DNA of 64,000 nucleotides from Gloeocapsopsis crepidinum LEGE 06123 (GCF_015207655.1 NZ_JADEWN010000003.1:85132-149131), one strand, 5' to 3'; shown: positions 19,532-29,267, counted from the stretch's first letter. Notes: generated by a model from the letters alone, not told the origin. Made by a program: numbers and translations.

Positions 19532-19838
19532 CAGGGCAGGCAAGAAGATACTTACTTACTCGCTTCACAAAACCATTTTTTGTCAATCAATAAGATTAGT
19601 AACACTATCACTTCATTGACAAGCTGACATCGCCTCGTGAGAAAGCAATTCTCATCATTCATTTAGACGTGATGCTGCTCATTTGTCATGTTCTCCTCAT
19701 ACTGAGGTTGCTTAAGCACCAATAAATAGTATTTTTTTATACAAAAAACAAGTAGATATCACCTTAAGATAACAAACTTGTCTCTAGATAGATGCAACTC
19801 CTCAGTTTACTAGTCCGTGGCAGGAGAATGGTCACAAA
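19532..19838. other. Leader and promoter region of the urt operon
   Basis: 307 bp between the diguanylate cyclase and urtA. The only clear signal is the NtcA-type promoter at 19729-19770, leaving a leader of about 65 nt. No ORF was seen. Confidence 0.6.
19729..19770 (+). promoter_or_regulatory. NtcA-activated promoter of urtABCDE
   Basis: GTA (19729-19731), eight bases, TAC (19740-19742), then exactly 22 bases to TAAGAT (19765-19770). This is a perfect match to the class II NtcA layout GTA-N8-TAC-N22-TAN3T. NtcA activates nitrogen-scavenging genes when 2-oxoglutarate is high, and urt operons are known NtcA targets in other cyanobacteria. Confidence 0.85.
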
Positions 19839-21161
19839 ATGATAAAAAAGTTTAATAGACGTAAATTTCTTGTATATGGTTCGGCAACATTTGGGACAAG
19901 CCTATTGCTGAAAGCTTGTGCAAATGATGAAACAACGACTACTACCAGTGCCACAAATGCTTCATCACCGACGGCTACTGGCGCTAGTGGTGGCGGAGAC
20001 ACTATCAGAGTAGGCATTTTACACTCGCTGAGTGGCACAATGGCAATTAGCGAGCAAAGCGTTGTTGACGCTGAACAGTTAGCGATTGAAGAAATTAATA
20101 ATGCTGGCGGTGTCTTAGGCAAAAGAATTGAAGCGATCGTTGAAGATGGTGCTTCAAACTGGGACACTTTTAGAGAAAAAGCCACAAAATTAATTGACCA
20201 AGATCGAGTTGTCGCTGTATTCGGTTGTTGGACTTCTGCAAGTCGTAAAAATGTCTTACCTGTTTTTGAGCAAAAAGATCATATGCTCTGGTATCCAGTG
20301 CAATATGAAGGGCAAGAATGTTCTCGCAACATCTTTTACACAGGGGCAGCACCAAATCAACAAATCGAACCATCTGTAGATTGGTTGCTACAAAATAAAG
20401 GCACCGATTTCTTTCTAGTTGGTTCTGACTACGTTTTCCCCCGTACTGCAAATACAATCATCAAAGCGCAAGTTGCCGAAAAAGGTGGCAGAGTTCTCGG
20501 AGAAGATTACTTACCATTAGGCAATACCGAAGTTACGCCAATTATCACCAAAATTAGACAAGCGTTACCTAATGGCGGTGTCATTTACAACACTTTGAAT
20601 GGCGATAGTAATGTAGCATTCTTTAAACAGCTACAAGGTGCAGGCTTGACTCCAGATCGCTATCCTTCAATGTCAGTCAGTATTGCAGAAGAAGAAGTCC
20701 GCGCGATTGGTGCTGACTATCTTGAAGGACATTATGCCGCATGGAACTACTTCCAAACAGTAGAAACTCCAGAAAATCAAAGATTTGTCCAAGCTTTTAG
20801 ACAAAAGTACGGACAAGATCGCGTCACTAACGATCCGATGGAAGCTGCTTACATTGCAGTTTACTTGTGGAAGCAGGCTGTCGAAAAAGCAGGAACAGCA
20901 GAAGATTTAGCAAAAGTCCGTGCAGCTGCTTACGGGCAAACACTAAATGCCCCTGAAGGCACAGTCACAATGCAACCAAACCATCATATTTCTAAAGTTG
21001 TCCGCATTGGTCAAGTCAGAAATGATGGCATGTTTGAAATTGTTAACTCTACTGATTCAGCTGTCGAACCTATTCCTTGGAATCAATTTGTGAAAGAAAC
21101 CAAGGGTTATGCCTGTGATTGGTCTGATCCTAACAAAGGTGGCAGATTCAAAGCTGCTTAG
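19839..21161 (+). CDS. urtA: Urea ABC transporter substrate-binding protein, Tat-type lipoprotein
   Basis: 440 residues. Periplasmic urea receptor delivering to UrtBCDE. It starts with a twin-arginine pattern NRRKFLVYG, followed by a hydrophobic stretch and a lipobox LLKAC (Cys near residue 27), so it is probably exported folded and lipid-anchored. A Thr/Ser/Ala linker is followed by the type I periplasmic-binding fold (IRVGILHSLSGTMAISE to WSDPNKGG), with family blocks such as FGCWTSASRKNVLPVFE and LWYPVQYEGQECS. First gene of the operon, 69 nt downstream of the NtcA-type promoter. The ATG at 19839 follows AGGAGAATGGTCACAAA. Confidence 0.97.
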   Translation: MIKKFNRRKFLVYGSATFGTSLLLKACANDETTTTTSATNASSPTATGASGGGDTIRVGILHSLSGTMAISEQSVVDAEQLAIEEINNAGGVLGKRIEAIVEDGASNWDTFREKATKLIDQDRVVAVFGCWTSASRKNVLPVFEQKDHMLWYPVQYEGQECSRNIFYTGAAPNQQIEPSVDWLLQNKGTDFFLVGSDYVFPRTANTIIKAQVAEKGGRVLGEDYLPLGNTEVTPIITKIRQALPNGGVIYNTLNGDSNVAFFKQLQGAGLTPDRYPSMSVSIAEEEVRAIGADYLEGHYAAWNYFQTVETPENQRFVQAFRQKYGQDRVTNDPMEAAYIAVYLWKQAVEKAGTAEDLAKVRAAAYGQTLNAPEGTVTMQPNHHISKVVRIGQVRNDGMFEIVNSTDSAVEPIPWNQFVKETKGYACDWSDPNKGGRFKAA

Positions 21162-21226
21162 AAGCTAGAGGCTAGGGACTAGAGGCTTTTAGTCTTTAGT
21201 TCCTAGTTTGTTTTAGGAGGCAAAGC

Positions 21227-22384
21227 GTGCTAATTGGATTATTTGACGGCTTGTTTAATGGCATTAGTATTGGTGCTGTATTGTTGATTGCAGCGCTAGG
21301 GCTAGCGATTGTGTTTGGGCTAATGGGCGTGATTAATTTGGCGCATGGTGAATTGATGATGCTTGGTGCCTACACTACGTTCGTCGTGCAGAATGCTTTT
21401 AGACAATTTGGCGAACCTTTTTTTGAGATTTATATCTTTTTCGCCTTAATTGCCGCATTCTTTGTAACGGCGGGGGTGGGATTAATTCTCGAACGAGGAG
21501 TGATTCGCTATCTTTACGGGCGTCCTTTAGAAACCTTGCTTGCTACTTGGGGCGTCAGTTTAATTTTGCAGCAGTTTGTACGTAGTGTAAATTGGGTTTT
21601 GGTCATTGGTTTAGCAGTATTTTGTGTCTTGTTTTTTGGTGGTTTATGGATTTTAAATCACCGTCAAAACCGCGCTTTTCATAAATGGGCGATCGCTGCA
21701 TTATTACCGCTATCGTTAGGAATTGCGATCGCCGTTGGTAGATTTTTAGCCGATACATATCAGCTAGCAGTGACTAGACCTTGGTTTGGCGCACAAAACG
21801 TCGATGTTTCTGCACCAACTTGGCTGCGTGGCGGTTTACCGTTGGGTAACTTCCAATTACCTTATGCACGACTGTTCATCATTGCATTAACAATCGTCTG
21901 CGTTGCTGGACTTTACTACTTTTTACAGCGATCGCCCTGGGGATTACGTATTCGCGCTGTTACTCAAAATCGCAGCATGAGTTCGTGTTTAGGAATTCCC
22001 ACCCAAAAAGTCGATGCCCTCACTTTTGCCTTAGGTTCGGGTCTAGCTGGTGTTGCGGGGTGTGCAATTAGCTATCTCGGTTCGGTAGGGCCAAATACTG
22101 GGCAAAACTACATTGTTGATACCTTTATGGTTGTTGTTGTTGGTGGTGTCGGTAAGTTAGTAGGTACAATTGTTGCTGCATTGGCAATTGGTACTGTGAA
22201 CTATCTCGTCGGTTCAGGTACGCTGGCAATTTTATTTACCCCCATTCAGCCACTTGCTGATTTCTTTACCTTCTTTGCAACCACAAGTATGGCAAAGGTG
22301 ATGGTCTTTGCTTTAATTATTGCCTTTTTACAAGTGCGTCCTGGCGGTATATTCCCTCAGAAAGGACGTACTGTTGATGCGTGA
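21227..22384 (+). CDS. urtB: Urea ABC transporter permease UrtB
   Basis: 385 residues, branched-chain-amino-acid-type (LivH family) inner-membrane permease. It has many hydrophobic segments and the family blocks GVINLAHGELMMLGAY and GVGKLVGTIVAALAIG. The GTG start at 21227 follows a strong ribosome binding site (AGGAGGCAAAGC). It is 65 bp after urtA and 62 bp before urtC. The spacer after urtA is a string of CTAG-rich short direct repeats. Confidence 0.96.
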   Translation: MLIGLFDGLFNGISIGAVLLIAALGLAIVFGLMGVINLAHGELMMLGAYTTFVVQNAFRQFGEPFFEIYIFFALIAAFFVTAGVGLILERGVIRYLYGRPLETLLATWGVSLILQQFVRSVNWVLVIGLAVFCVLFFGGLWILNHRQNRAFHKWAIAALLPLSLGIAIAVGRFLADTYQLAVTRPWFGAQNVDVSAPTWLRGGLPLGNFQLPYARLFIIALTIVCVAGLYYFLQRSPWGLRIRAVTQNRSMSSCLGIPTQKVDALTFALGSGLAGVAGCAISYLGSVGPNTGQNYIVDTFMVVVVGGVGKLVGTIVAALAIGTVNYLVGSGTLAILFTPIQPLADFFTFFATTSMAKVMVFALIIAFLQVRPGGIFPQKGRTVDA

Positions 22385-22446
22385 AGAAGGGGCGAGGAGT
22401 GAGGAGTGAGGGGAAGAGGAAATAAGGAAATTAAGGAGAGGTAGCA

Positions 22447-23601
22447 GTGGATGCAGTTTCGCGCATTGGGGCTAGAGGTAAGCGACAGGCATTTTGGATA
22501 GAAGCAGCAATTGTAGGCGCGATCGCATTGTTTTTAATCATTGTGATGCCTGTGGTATTGAGTAACTTTCGTCTTAACTTACTGGGGCGATTTTTATCAT
22601 TAGCAATTGTTGCTTTAGGAATTGATTTAATCTGGGGATACACTGGCTTATTAAGCTTAGGACACGGCATTTTTTTTGCATTAGGTGGGTATGCGATCTC
22701 CATGCATATCAAACTCGAAGATGCTGATGGTGGATTGCCAGACTTTATGAGTTTATATGGCGGTACTGAATTACCCTGGTTCTGGGAACCTTTTTATTCT
22801 TTCCCCTTTGCAACTTTTGCTGTTGTAACTATTCCAGCACTTCTGGCTGGAGTTCTTGGGTATTTAGTCTTCCGCAATCGCATCAAAGGCGTCTATTTTT
22901 CTATCCTTACCCAAGCAGCAACCATTGTCTTTTTTAACTTTTTCAATGGACAACAGAAGTTATTTAACGGAACTAATGGTTTAACGAATTTCCAAACACT
23001 ATTAGGCGCATCAGTTAACACTCAATCTACCCAGTTTGTTTTTTATAGCCTGACAATTATCCTACTCGTTGGTGCTTATGCCCTTTGTCGTTGGTTAACA
23101 AGCGGACGCTTTGGACGCTTACTCATGGCAATTCGCGATGATGAAAGTCGCGTACGGTTTTCGGGTTACAATCCCACAGAATTTAAAGTACTTGTTTTCG
23201 CCGTTTCTGGTGCACTAGCAGGTATCGCTGGAGCAATGTACACTCTTCAAAGTGGTTCTGTTTCGCCTAGATTAATGGATGTTGCTTTCTCAATTGAAAT
23301 GGTAATTTGGGTAGCAATTGGTGGCAGAGGAACACTTGTTGGTGCAATTTTAGGTGCACTATTAGTAAACTATGCTCGTAGTTTCTTAAGCGAACAATTT
23401 GCTGAAATTTGGTTATTTTTCCAAGGTGCACTCTTTTTAATCGTTGTTACAGTTCTACCAGATGGAATTGTTGGTTGGCTAAAAAGTCAAGGAATTCAAA
23501 GCTTAAGAGGTCGCAAACAAGCTTTCACCTATCCCAGCTTAGAAGAAGATCCAGAAATCCAACAAGAACGACAAGAACTAGAAACAAAAAGTAGCGAATA
23601 A
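22447..23601 (+). CDS. urtC: Urea ABC transporter permease UrtC
   Basis: 384 residues, LivM-family permease forming the membrane channel with UrtB. Typical stretches are GYTGLLSLGHGIFFALGGYA and AIRDDESRVRFSGYN, with GGRGTLVGAILGALLVN near the C-terminus. The C-terminal 30 residues are charged and cytoplasmic. The GTG start at 22447 is preceded by AGGAGAGGTAGCA. The spacer to urtD contains a partial dispersed repeat. Confidence 0.95.
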   Translation: MDAVSRIGARGKRQAFWIEAAIVGAIALFLIIVMPVVLSNFRLNLLGRFLSLAIVALGIDLIWGYTGLLSLGHGIFFALGGYAISMHIKLEDADGGLPDFMSLYGGTELPWFWEPFYSFPFATFAVVTIPALLAGVLGYLVFRNRIKGVYFSILTQAATIVFFNFFNGQQKLFNGTNGLTNFQTLLGASVNTQSTQFVFYSLTIILLVGAYALCRWLTSGRFGRLLMAIRDDESRVRFSGYNPTEFKVLVFAVSGALAGIAGAMYTLQSGSVSPRLMDVAFSIEMVIWVAIGGRGTLVGAILGALLVNYARSFLSEQFAEIWLFFQGALFLIVVTVLPDGIVGWLKSQGIQSLRGRKQAFTYPSLEEDPEIQQERQELETKSSE

Positions 23602-23625
23602 ATAGCAAAGTTTATACCCGCAAAA

Positions 23626-23668
23626 CCTCTTTTCTCTTTATCTATGTGCCGCTGTGGTTCGTCTATAT
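23626..23668 (+). repeat. Dispersed repeat, partial copy
   Basis: CCTCTTTTCTCTTTATCTAT followed by GTGCCGCTGTGGTTCGTC. Related to the 3' part of the repeats at 2664 and 6323 and to the inverted copy at 59857. Confidence 0.45.
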
Positions 23669-23715
23669 CTATATAAATAACAAAGAAATACCAAAATAAT
23701 CAGCAGAAATATACT

Positions 23716-24510
23716 ATGCAAAAAATCTTAGAAATTGAAGATGTAACAGTAAGCTTTGATGGTTTTAAAGCATTAAACGATCTTAATTTTAACTTAGATG
23801 TCGGCGAACTGCGAGTTCTTATCGGTCCAAACGGAGCCGGAAAAACGACATTTTTAGACGTGATTACGGGTAAAACTAAACCAACAAAAGGAAGAGTTTT
23901 ATTCAAAGGACGTAACTTGCGATCGCTCAGCGAACATCAAATTGCTAGACTTGGAATTGGTCGTAAGTTTCAAACTCCGCGTGTTTATCTCAATTTAACG
24001 CCAAGAGAAAATCTCGAACTTACTAGCAACCGCAAAAAAAATGTTTGGTCAACTTTAGTTGGTAAACCAAAAAATGCTGAACGTAACTCAGTAGCAGGTT
24101 TACTCGAAACAATTGGTTTAAGTTCCCGCGCTGATATTCCCGCTGGTTTACTTTCACATGGCGAAAAACAGCGTTTAGAAATTGGGATGTTAGTTGCGCA
24201 ATCACCCGATTTACTCCTTGTAGATGAACCTGTTGCAGGATTAACAGATGAAGAAACTGAAAATATTGGCGATTTATTACTCGCTTTAGCCGAAAGTCAT
24301 TCGATTTTGGTGATTGAACATGATATGGAATTCGTTCGCCAAATTGCACGAAAAGTCACTGTTCTGCATCAAGGTTCAGTACTGTGTGAAGGAAACATCG
24401 ATCAAGTTCAAAACGATCCTAAAGTTATTGAAGTGTATTTAGGACAGCCGATGGATGACTCAGATACAGCACACTCACTCGAACTCGAAGCTTCAGGATC
24501 AGAACTGTAA
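23716..24510 (+). CDS. urtD: Urea ABC transporter ATP-binding protein UrtD
   Basis: 264 residues, LivG-type ATPase. Walker A GPNGAGKTT, the signature LSHGEKQRLEIGML and Walker B LLLVDEPVAGLT are all present, as is the switch His in VIEHDMEFV. The C-terminus (LGQPMDDSDTAHSLELEASG) is extended and acidic. UrtE begins 28 bp downstream. Confidence 0.96.
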   Translation: MQKILEIEDVTVSFDGFKALNDLNFNLDVGELRVLIGPNGAGKTTFLDVITGKTKPTKGRVLFKGRNLRSLSEHQIARLGIGRKFQTPRVYLNLTPRENLELTSNRKKNVWSTLVGKPKNAERNSVAGLLETIGLSSRADIPAGLLSHGEKQRLEIGMLVAQSPDLLLVDEPVAGLTDEETENIGDLLLALAESHSILVIEHDMEFVRQIARKVTVLHQGSVLCEGNIDQVQNDPKVIEVYLGQPMDDSDTAHSLELEASGSEL

Positions 24511-24537
24511 TTTAACGCATTCAACAAAATAGCAAAT

Positions 24538-25293
24538 ATGAGTTACACCCGTGATGCGATCGCCCCAGATGCAACTGCAGTTAGTCAAGACAAAACGCTG
24601 CAAGTCTCTGACCTTAATGTTTACTATGGCGAAAGTCATATCCTCCGCAATGTCGATTTAAGCGTTCCTGCAGGGCAAATGGTGTGTCTCATTGGACGCA
24701 ATGGTGTTGGCAAAACGACACTACTCAAATCTATTATGGGATTAATTCGTCCCCGTAGCGGTGCGATCGCCTTTGACGGTGCAGTGATTAACTCAAAAAC
24801 TCCCGATCAACGTGCCAAATTAGGAATTGGTTATGTTCCCCAAGGAAGAGAAATTATCCCTCGCTTAACTGTAAAAGAAAATCTACTCCTCGGACTCGAA
24901 GCACGACGTAATAGCAAACATAGTAAGGAAATTGCTGCAGAAATTTTTGAATTATTTCCCGTATTGAAAACAATGCTATCGCGCATGGGCGGTGACTTGA
25001 GTGGCGGACAACAACAACAACTTGCGATCGCGCGGGCGTTAATGGGACAACCACGATTACTTGTCTTAGATGAACCCACTGAAGGTATTCAACCATCAAT
25101 CATATTAGAGATCGAAGCAGCTGTGCGGCGAATTATTGCTACTACAGGAATTTCAGTTTTATTGGTTGAACAACATCTTCATTTTGTACGCCAAGCAGAT
25201 TACTACTATGCAATGCAAAAAGGCGGTATTGTTGCTTCCGGAAGTACGAGCGAACTAAGTCAAGATGTGATTCAAAGATTTTTAGCTGTCTGA
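24538..25293 (+). CDS. urtE: Urea ABC transporter ATP-binding protein UrtE
   Basis: 251 residues, LivF-type ATPase, the second nucleotide-binding subunit. Walker A GRNGVGKTT, signature LSGGQQQQLAIARAL, Walker B LLVLDEPTEGIQPS. It has an N-terminal extension of about 20 residues before LQVSDLNVYYGESHIL. Last gene of the operon; a gene-poor stretch follows. Confidence 0.96.
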   Translation: MSYTRDAIAPDATAVSQDKTLQVSDLNVYYGESHILRNVDLSVPAGQMVCLIGRNGVGKTTLLKSIMGLIRPRSGAIAFDGAVINSKTPDQRAKLGIGYVPQGREIIPRLTVKENLLLGLEARRNSKHSKEIAAEIFELFPVLKTMLSRMGGDLSGGQQQQLAIARALMGQPRLLVLDEPTEGIQPSIILEIEAAVRRIIATTGISVLLVEQHLHFVRQADYYYAMQKGGIVASGSTSELSQDVIQRFLAV

Positions 25294-25832
25294 ATTTTAT
25301 TCATTAGCATCAGTTAGTCAAATCTAATCCAAGTAGTTTGATTAGATAAATTAAACTCTAGCTTTTTGTTTGCTTGGTGCGATCGCTCAACAAAAAATCC
25401 TGGAATGGCTTTATCCAAGTAGCTAGAAGTAGGGTAACACCCAGTAGCTCAAGTATAAAACTTCCAGGATACGAATATGCGTTGCGATTTGTTTTTCCTG
25501 CTATTAGCTATATTAGTTGTTTACGAACAAATCAACTTCTAACTAAAGAATAATTTTATAATAAAGTCTTTATGTAGTCCCGATCGCATTAAATGCGTAC
25601 TATTTAAAGCTCTTCAAAGCAACAACAGAAACTATTACGCTCTAAATCCAGAATAAATTTCTGTTTTATTATTTTGCAATTATTTGTATTCTCAGACACA
25701 GATATTTATTAAATAGATATTTAACTATAGTGATACTTGCCAAAAACAAATTATTGAACTAAGGAAAGATTAACAACGCTTGCTAAAGCAGCATCATTCA
25801 AGGTATAGCACTGTATAGGAATAAATTAAATA
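25294..25832. other. 539-bp intergenic region after urtE
   Basis: AT-rich, without a convincing ORF or tRNA. It contains ATCCTGGAA (25397-25405) and its perfect complement TTCCAGGAT (25462-25470), a 9-bp inverted repeat enclosing 56 bases. It could be a structured RNA or a transposon-like remnant; evidence is thin. Confidence 0.4.
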
Positions 25833-26015
25833 ATGTCACTGTTAGACTACTTAGTTGTCATTACAATATTGTTGACTTTATTTCCTTTAGCAATAACCAA
25901 AATGAAATCTGCATTGGTGCAGGAAGACATTAAAACTTTTTCTGTGTGGGTTTTTGTCACTTGTTTTCTTGCAGGCTTACCGTTTATGGTCATGACTCTG
26001 GCAACGGCAACCTAA
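25833..26015 (+). CDS. Small two-helix membrane protein
   Basis: 60 residues, not recognised. It is made of two hydrophobic segments (LLDYLVVITILLTLFPLAI and WVFVTCFLAGLPFMVMTLA) joined by a short charged loop (KMKSALVQEDIKTF). This is a typical small membrane hairpin. The ATG at 25833 has AGGAATAAATTAA upstream. It lies 88 bp before the M16 protease gene on the same strand. Coding potential is judged only from composition and the start context. Confidence 0.5.
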   Translation: MSLLDYLVVITILLTLFPLAITKMKSALVQEDIKTFSVWVFVTCFLAGLPFMVMTLATAT

Positions 26016-26103
26016 AAAATTACGCATACTTATCAAGATATCACTCAATCCAATGCTGCTAAGTGGGTAAGATAGAAAAGTACTGACCCCTGAAGTAGCA
26101 CAA

Positions 26104-27375
26104 ATGACTTCCACTGTCTTGCTCCCACGGTTAAACGCTCCGACTTTGCATCGATTGCCCAACGGTCTGACGATCGTAGCAGAGCAAATGCCGATAGAAG
26201 CCGTCAATCTCAGCTTGTGGGTCAATGTTGGTTCTGCGGTAGAATCAGATGCAATCAATGGTATGGCTCATTTCTTAGAGCACATGGTATTTAAAGGCAC
26301 ACAACGCTTGTGCAGTGGTGAATTTGAGCGACTGATCGAAGAAAGGGGTGCGGTCACAAATGCGGCAACAAGCCAAGACTATACTCATTATTACATCACA
26401 ACAGCACCAAAAGATTTTGCTCAGTTAGCACCCCTACAAATTGACGTTGTTCAAAATTGTATGATTCCTGACGATGGCTTTGAGAGAGAACGATTAGTTG
26501 TTCTTGAGGAAATTCGTCGTTCTGATGATAATCCTCGCCGTCGGACGTTTCAACGTGCTATGCAAACAGCATTTGAGTGCTTACCATATCGCCGTCCTGT
26601 CATTGGTTCAGCAGAAGTTATTTCTCAGCTAACACCCCAGCAGATGCGCGACTTTCATCAGACATGGTATCAACCACGCTCAATGACAGCTGTTGCAGTC
26701 GGTAATTTACCTGTAGAAGAACTGATTGAAGTGGTTAGTGATAGTGTCCAAACAAACCTGTCACATACACCTCAAGAATATAGCCCTACAACTACTTCCG
26801 AGTCACCCTTTAAAGAAATTGTCCGCCGAGAATATGTAGATGAAAGTTTACAACAAGCACGCTTAGTCGTGGTGTGGCGAGTTCCAGGTTTGATCCAAAT
26901 GGAGCAAACTTATGCTCTGGATGTACTAGCGGCAATTTTAGGACACGGTCGCACTTCACGGCTAGTGCGCGAACTCAGAGAAGAAAAAGGCTTAGTTTCT
27001 CATATATCTGTCAGTAACATGACACAGCAACTTCAGGGAACCTTTTATATCTCTGCGGCATTACCTGTTGAAAATATTCCTGTTGTGGAAGCAGCGATCG
27101 CCCAACATATCCAAACAATCCAAACTCAACCTGTCCAAGAATCAGAAATTGCCCGGATTCGTACTCAGGTGGCAAATCGCTTTATTTTTGGCAACGAAAC
27201 TCCTAGCGATCGCGCTAGTCTCTATGGCTACTATCACTCAATGGTTGGCGATTTAGAGCCTGCTTTTGAGTATCCAACTAAAATTCAAAGAGTAGATGCT
27301 ACTGATATACTCGCCGCAGCGCAACAGCATCTATCGGCAAATGCTTATGGAGTTGTTATTCACAAACCAGCATGA
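26104..27375 (+). CDS. M16-family zinc metallopeptidase
   Basis: 423 residues, pitrilysin/processing-peptidase family. The inverted zinc motif HxxEH is in HFLEHMVFKG (His56, Glu59, His60), with the distal Glu in LVVLEEIRRSDDNP. Two homologous halves are present, the second starting near residue 200 (AVAVGNLPVEELIEVV). The catalytic residues are intact, so this is the active-type subunit and not the inactive partner. The last 4 bases overlap the start of the next gene (ATGA), implying translational coupling. Confidence 0.92.
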   Translation: MTSTVLLPRLNAPTLHRLPNGLTIVAEQMPIEAVNLSLWVNVGSAVESDAINGMAHFLEHMVFKGTQRLCSGEFERLIEERGAVTNAATSQDYTHYYITTAPKDFAQLAPLQIDVVQNCMIPDDGFERERLVVLEEIRRSDDNPRRRTFQRAMQTAFECLPYRRPVIGSAEVISQLTPQQMRDFHQTWYQPRSMTAVAVGNLPVEELIEVVSDSVQTNLSHTPQEYSPTTTSESPFKEIVRREYVDESLQQARLVVVWRVPGLIQMEQTYALDVLAAILGHGRTSRLVRELREEKGLVSHISVSNMTQQLQGTFYISAALPVENIPVVEAAIAQHIQTIQTQPVQESEIARIRTQVANRFIFGNETPSDRASLYGYYHSMVGDLEPAFEYPTKIQRVDATDILAAAQQHLSANAYGVVIHKPA

Positions 27376-28247
27376 ATTGGTCAGAAATTGCCCAGAATAT
27401 AAGTAGAGTAACGGGAAAGGCATTCCTTGTCAATCAAACACGCTCAGTAAGTGGTGGCTGTATCAACCAAGGTTATGCCATTAGTAGCAATACTGATACT
27501 TACTTTGTCAAGCTCAATTCCCCTTCCCAAGTTGCCATGTTCGAGGCAGAAGCTCTAGGATTGCAACAAATGCTTGCAACTAATACTATTCGAGTGCCTC
27601 AACCGATTTGTTGGGGAGTTGTAGGAAGTTCGTGTTATCTCGTTTTAGAGTGGATTGATCTTGGTCGAGGTAATGAATTAATCTGGGAAGAAATGGGGCG
27701 ACAGCTTGCAAAGATGCATAAAACACAGCAGTTGTCAAAAAAGGCTGCCTTTGGTTGGAACATCAATAACACCATCGGTTCAACACCCCAAATCAATGAT
27801 TGGACAGCAGACTGGGCAGAGTTTTTTGCGAAACACCGTTTAGGATATCAGTTCAAATTAGCAAATCGACGCGGCGGACATTTCCCACAGCAGCAAGCAT
27901 TGTTAGCCGCTGTTCCAGAGTTATTAACGCATCAACCACAACCGTCTTTAGTTCACGGAGATTTGTGGGGAGGTAATGCAGCATGTACAACCACAGGAGA
28001 ACCGATTATATTTGATCCTGCGACTTATGTAGGCGATCGCGAAGTTGATATTGCCATGACAGAGTTGTTTGGTGGTTTCCCTGCTGCTTTTTATCAAGGC
28101 TACAATACAGTTTTTCCTTTAGAAAAAGGTTATGAAAAACGTAAAACTTTGTACAATCTCTACCACATCTTGAATCATTACAATCTCTTCGGGGGTAGCT
28201 ACAGTGCACAGGCTAACCGCATGATTGCTCAAATTTTAAGCAGCTAA
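27372..28247 (+). CDS. Fructosamine kinase-family protein (FN3K-like)
   Basis: 291 residues. The family phosphorylates ketosamines such as fructosamine-lysine on glycated proteins, leading to deglycation. The kinase-like fold shows an ATP-binding Lys in TYFVKLNSP, the hinge LVLEWIDLGRG, the catalytic loop VHGDLWGGN and the metal-binding IIFDPATYVGDREVDIAMTE. Length and order match bacterial FN3K-related proteins. It is coupled to the M16 protease by a 4-bp overlap, which hints at a shared role in handling damaged protein, but that is inference. Confidence 0.9.
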   Translation: MNWSEIAQNISRVTGKAFLVNQTRSVSGGCINQGYAISSNTDTYFVKLNSPSQVAMFEAEALGLQQMLATNTIRVPQPICWGVVGSSCYLVLEWIDLGRGNELIWEEMGRQLAKMHKTQQLSKKAAFGWNINNTIGSTPQINDWTADWAEFFAKHRLGYQFKLANRRGGHFPQQQALLAAVPELLTHQPQPSLVHGDLWGGNAACTTTGEPIIFDPATYVGDREVDIAMTELFGGFPAAFYQGYNTVFPLEKGYEKRKTLYNLYHILNHYNLFGGSYSAQANRMIAQILSS

Positions 28248-28346
28248 GGTCAGAGTTTTGAGTGTTGAGTTGTCAATAAATATTTTTTCCTATCACCAAT
28301 TACCCACGATAATCTGGTTATTTAACCAGAGACAATATAAGTACTT

Positions 28347-29243
28347 ATGCAAAAATCAGTATCCGTAAACTGGGCAACAATTCAACATAAGCTAACTCCT
28401 TACCTGTTTTTGTTACCAGCTTTACTCATCTTGGGCTTGACTGTATTTTGGCCTGCACTTCAAGCATTTTATCTCAGCTTCACGCGCTACGAATATGATT
28501 TGACACAAGCACCACAATGGGTAGGTTGGGAGAACTTTCAGCGGTTGTGGACTGATGCTGTATTTTGGCAGACGCTAGGCAATACTGTACTTTATCTTGT
28601 GTGCGTTGTACCAGTGTTAGCGATCGCACCTTTAGCACTTGCTATTTTGGTCAATCAAAAACTCTGGGGAATGCACTGGTTTAGAGCAGCATATTACACC
28701 CCAGTTGTCATTTCAATGGTTGTTGCCGGAATTGCCTGGCGGTGGATTTATGAAGGTAATGGACTACTCAATCAGATCATTCGGCAAATTGGTTTATCAG
28801 AAAAAGGCATTCCGTGGTTAACAAGTCCTCAGTGGGCACTATTTAGCGTCATGGCGGTTACTGTCTGGAAAGGGCTAGGATACTACATGGTCATTTATCT
28901 AGCTGGGTTACAAGCAATTCCCGCAGACTTGTATGAAGCTGCTGCGATCGATGGTTCTGACGGTATTCGCAAACACTGGGATATCACAGTACCGTTAATG
29001 CGACCATATCTTGTTTTAGTCGCAGTTATTTCGGCAATCTCTGCAACGAAAGTGTTTGAAGAAGTTTATATTATGACGCAAGGTGGACCGCGCAATAGTT
29101 CAAAGACAATTGTTTATTATCTCTACGAGCAAGCTTTCCGTAACTTAGAAATGAGTTATGCTTGCACAATTGGGTTAGTTCTGTTTTTAGGAATTTTAGT
29201 TCTATCCATATTGAATCTAAAGTTAACAAAACAGCGCATATAA
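28347..29243 (+). CDS. Sugar ABC transporter permease, MalF/UgpA type
   Basis: 298 residues with six predicted transmembrane helices and the cytoplasmic EAA loop EAAAIDGSDGIRKHWDITVP (about 205-224), which docks the ATPase. It resembles CUT1-family permeases (YLFLLPALLILGLTVFWP at the start). No binding protein, second permease or ATPase is adjacent, so the partner genes must lie elsewhere. It is 100 bp after the kinase gene. The substrate is unknown. Confidence 0.88.
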   Translation: MQKSVSVNWATIQHKLTPYLFLLPALLILGLTVFWPALQAFYLSFTRYEYDLTQAPQWVGWENFQRLWTDAVFWQTLGNTVLYLVCVVPVLAIAPLALAILVNQKLWGMHWFRAAYYTPVVISMVVAGIAWRWIYEGNGLLNQIIRQIGLSEKGIPWLTSPQWALFSVMAVTVWKGLGYYMVIYLAGLQAIPADLYEAAAIDGSDGIRKHWDITVPLMRPYLVLVAVISAISATKVFEEVYIMTQGGPRNSSKTIVYYLYEQAFRNLEMSYACTIGLVLFLGILVLSILNLKLTKQRI

Positions 29244-29267
29244 AGTTGCTAATCGCTGTTAGTTACT

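Noticed and set aside
25294..25832. tRNA or small structured RNA gene
   Set aside because: No cloverleaf or T-arm consensus was found; only a single 9-bp inverted repeat.
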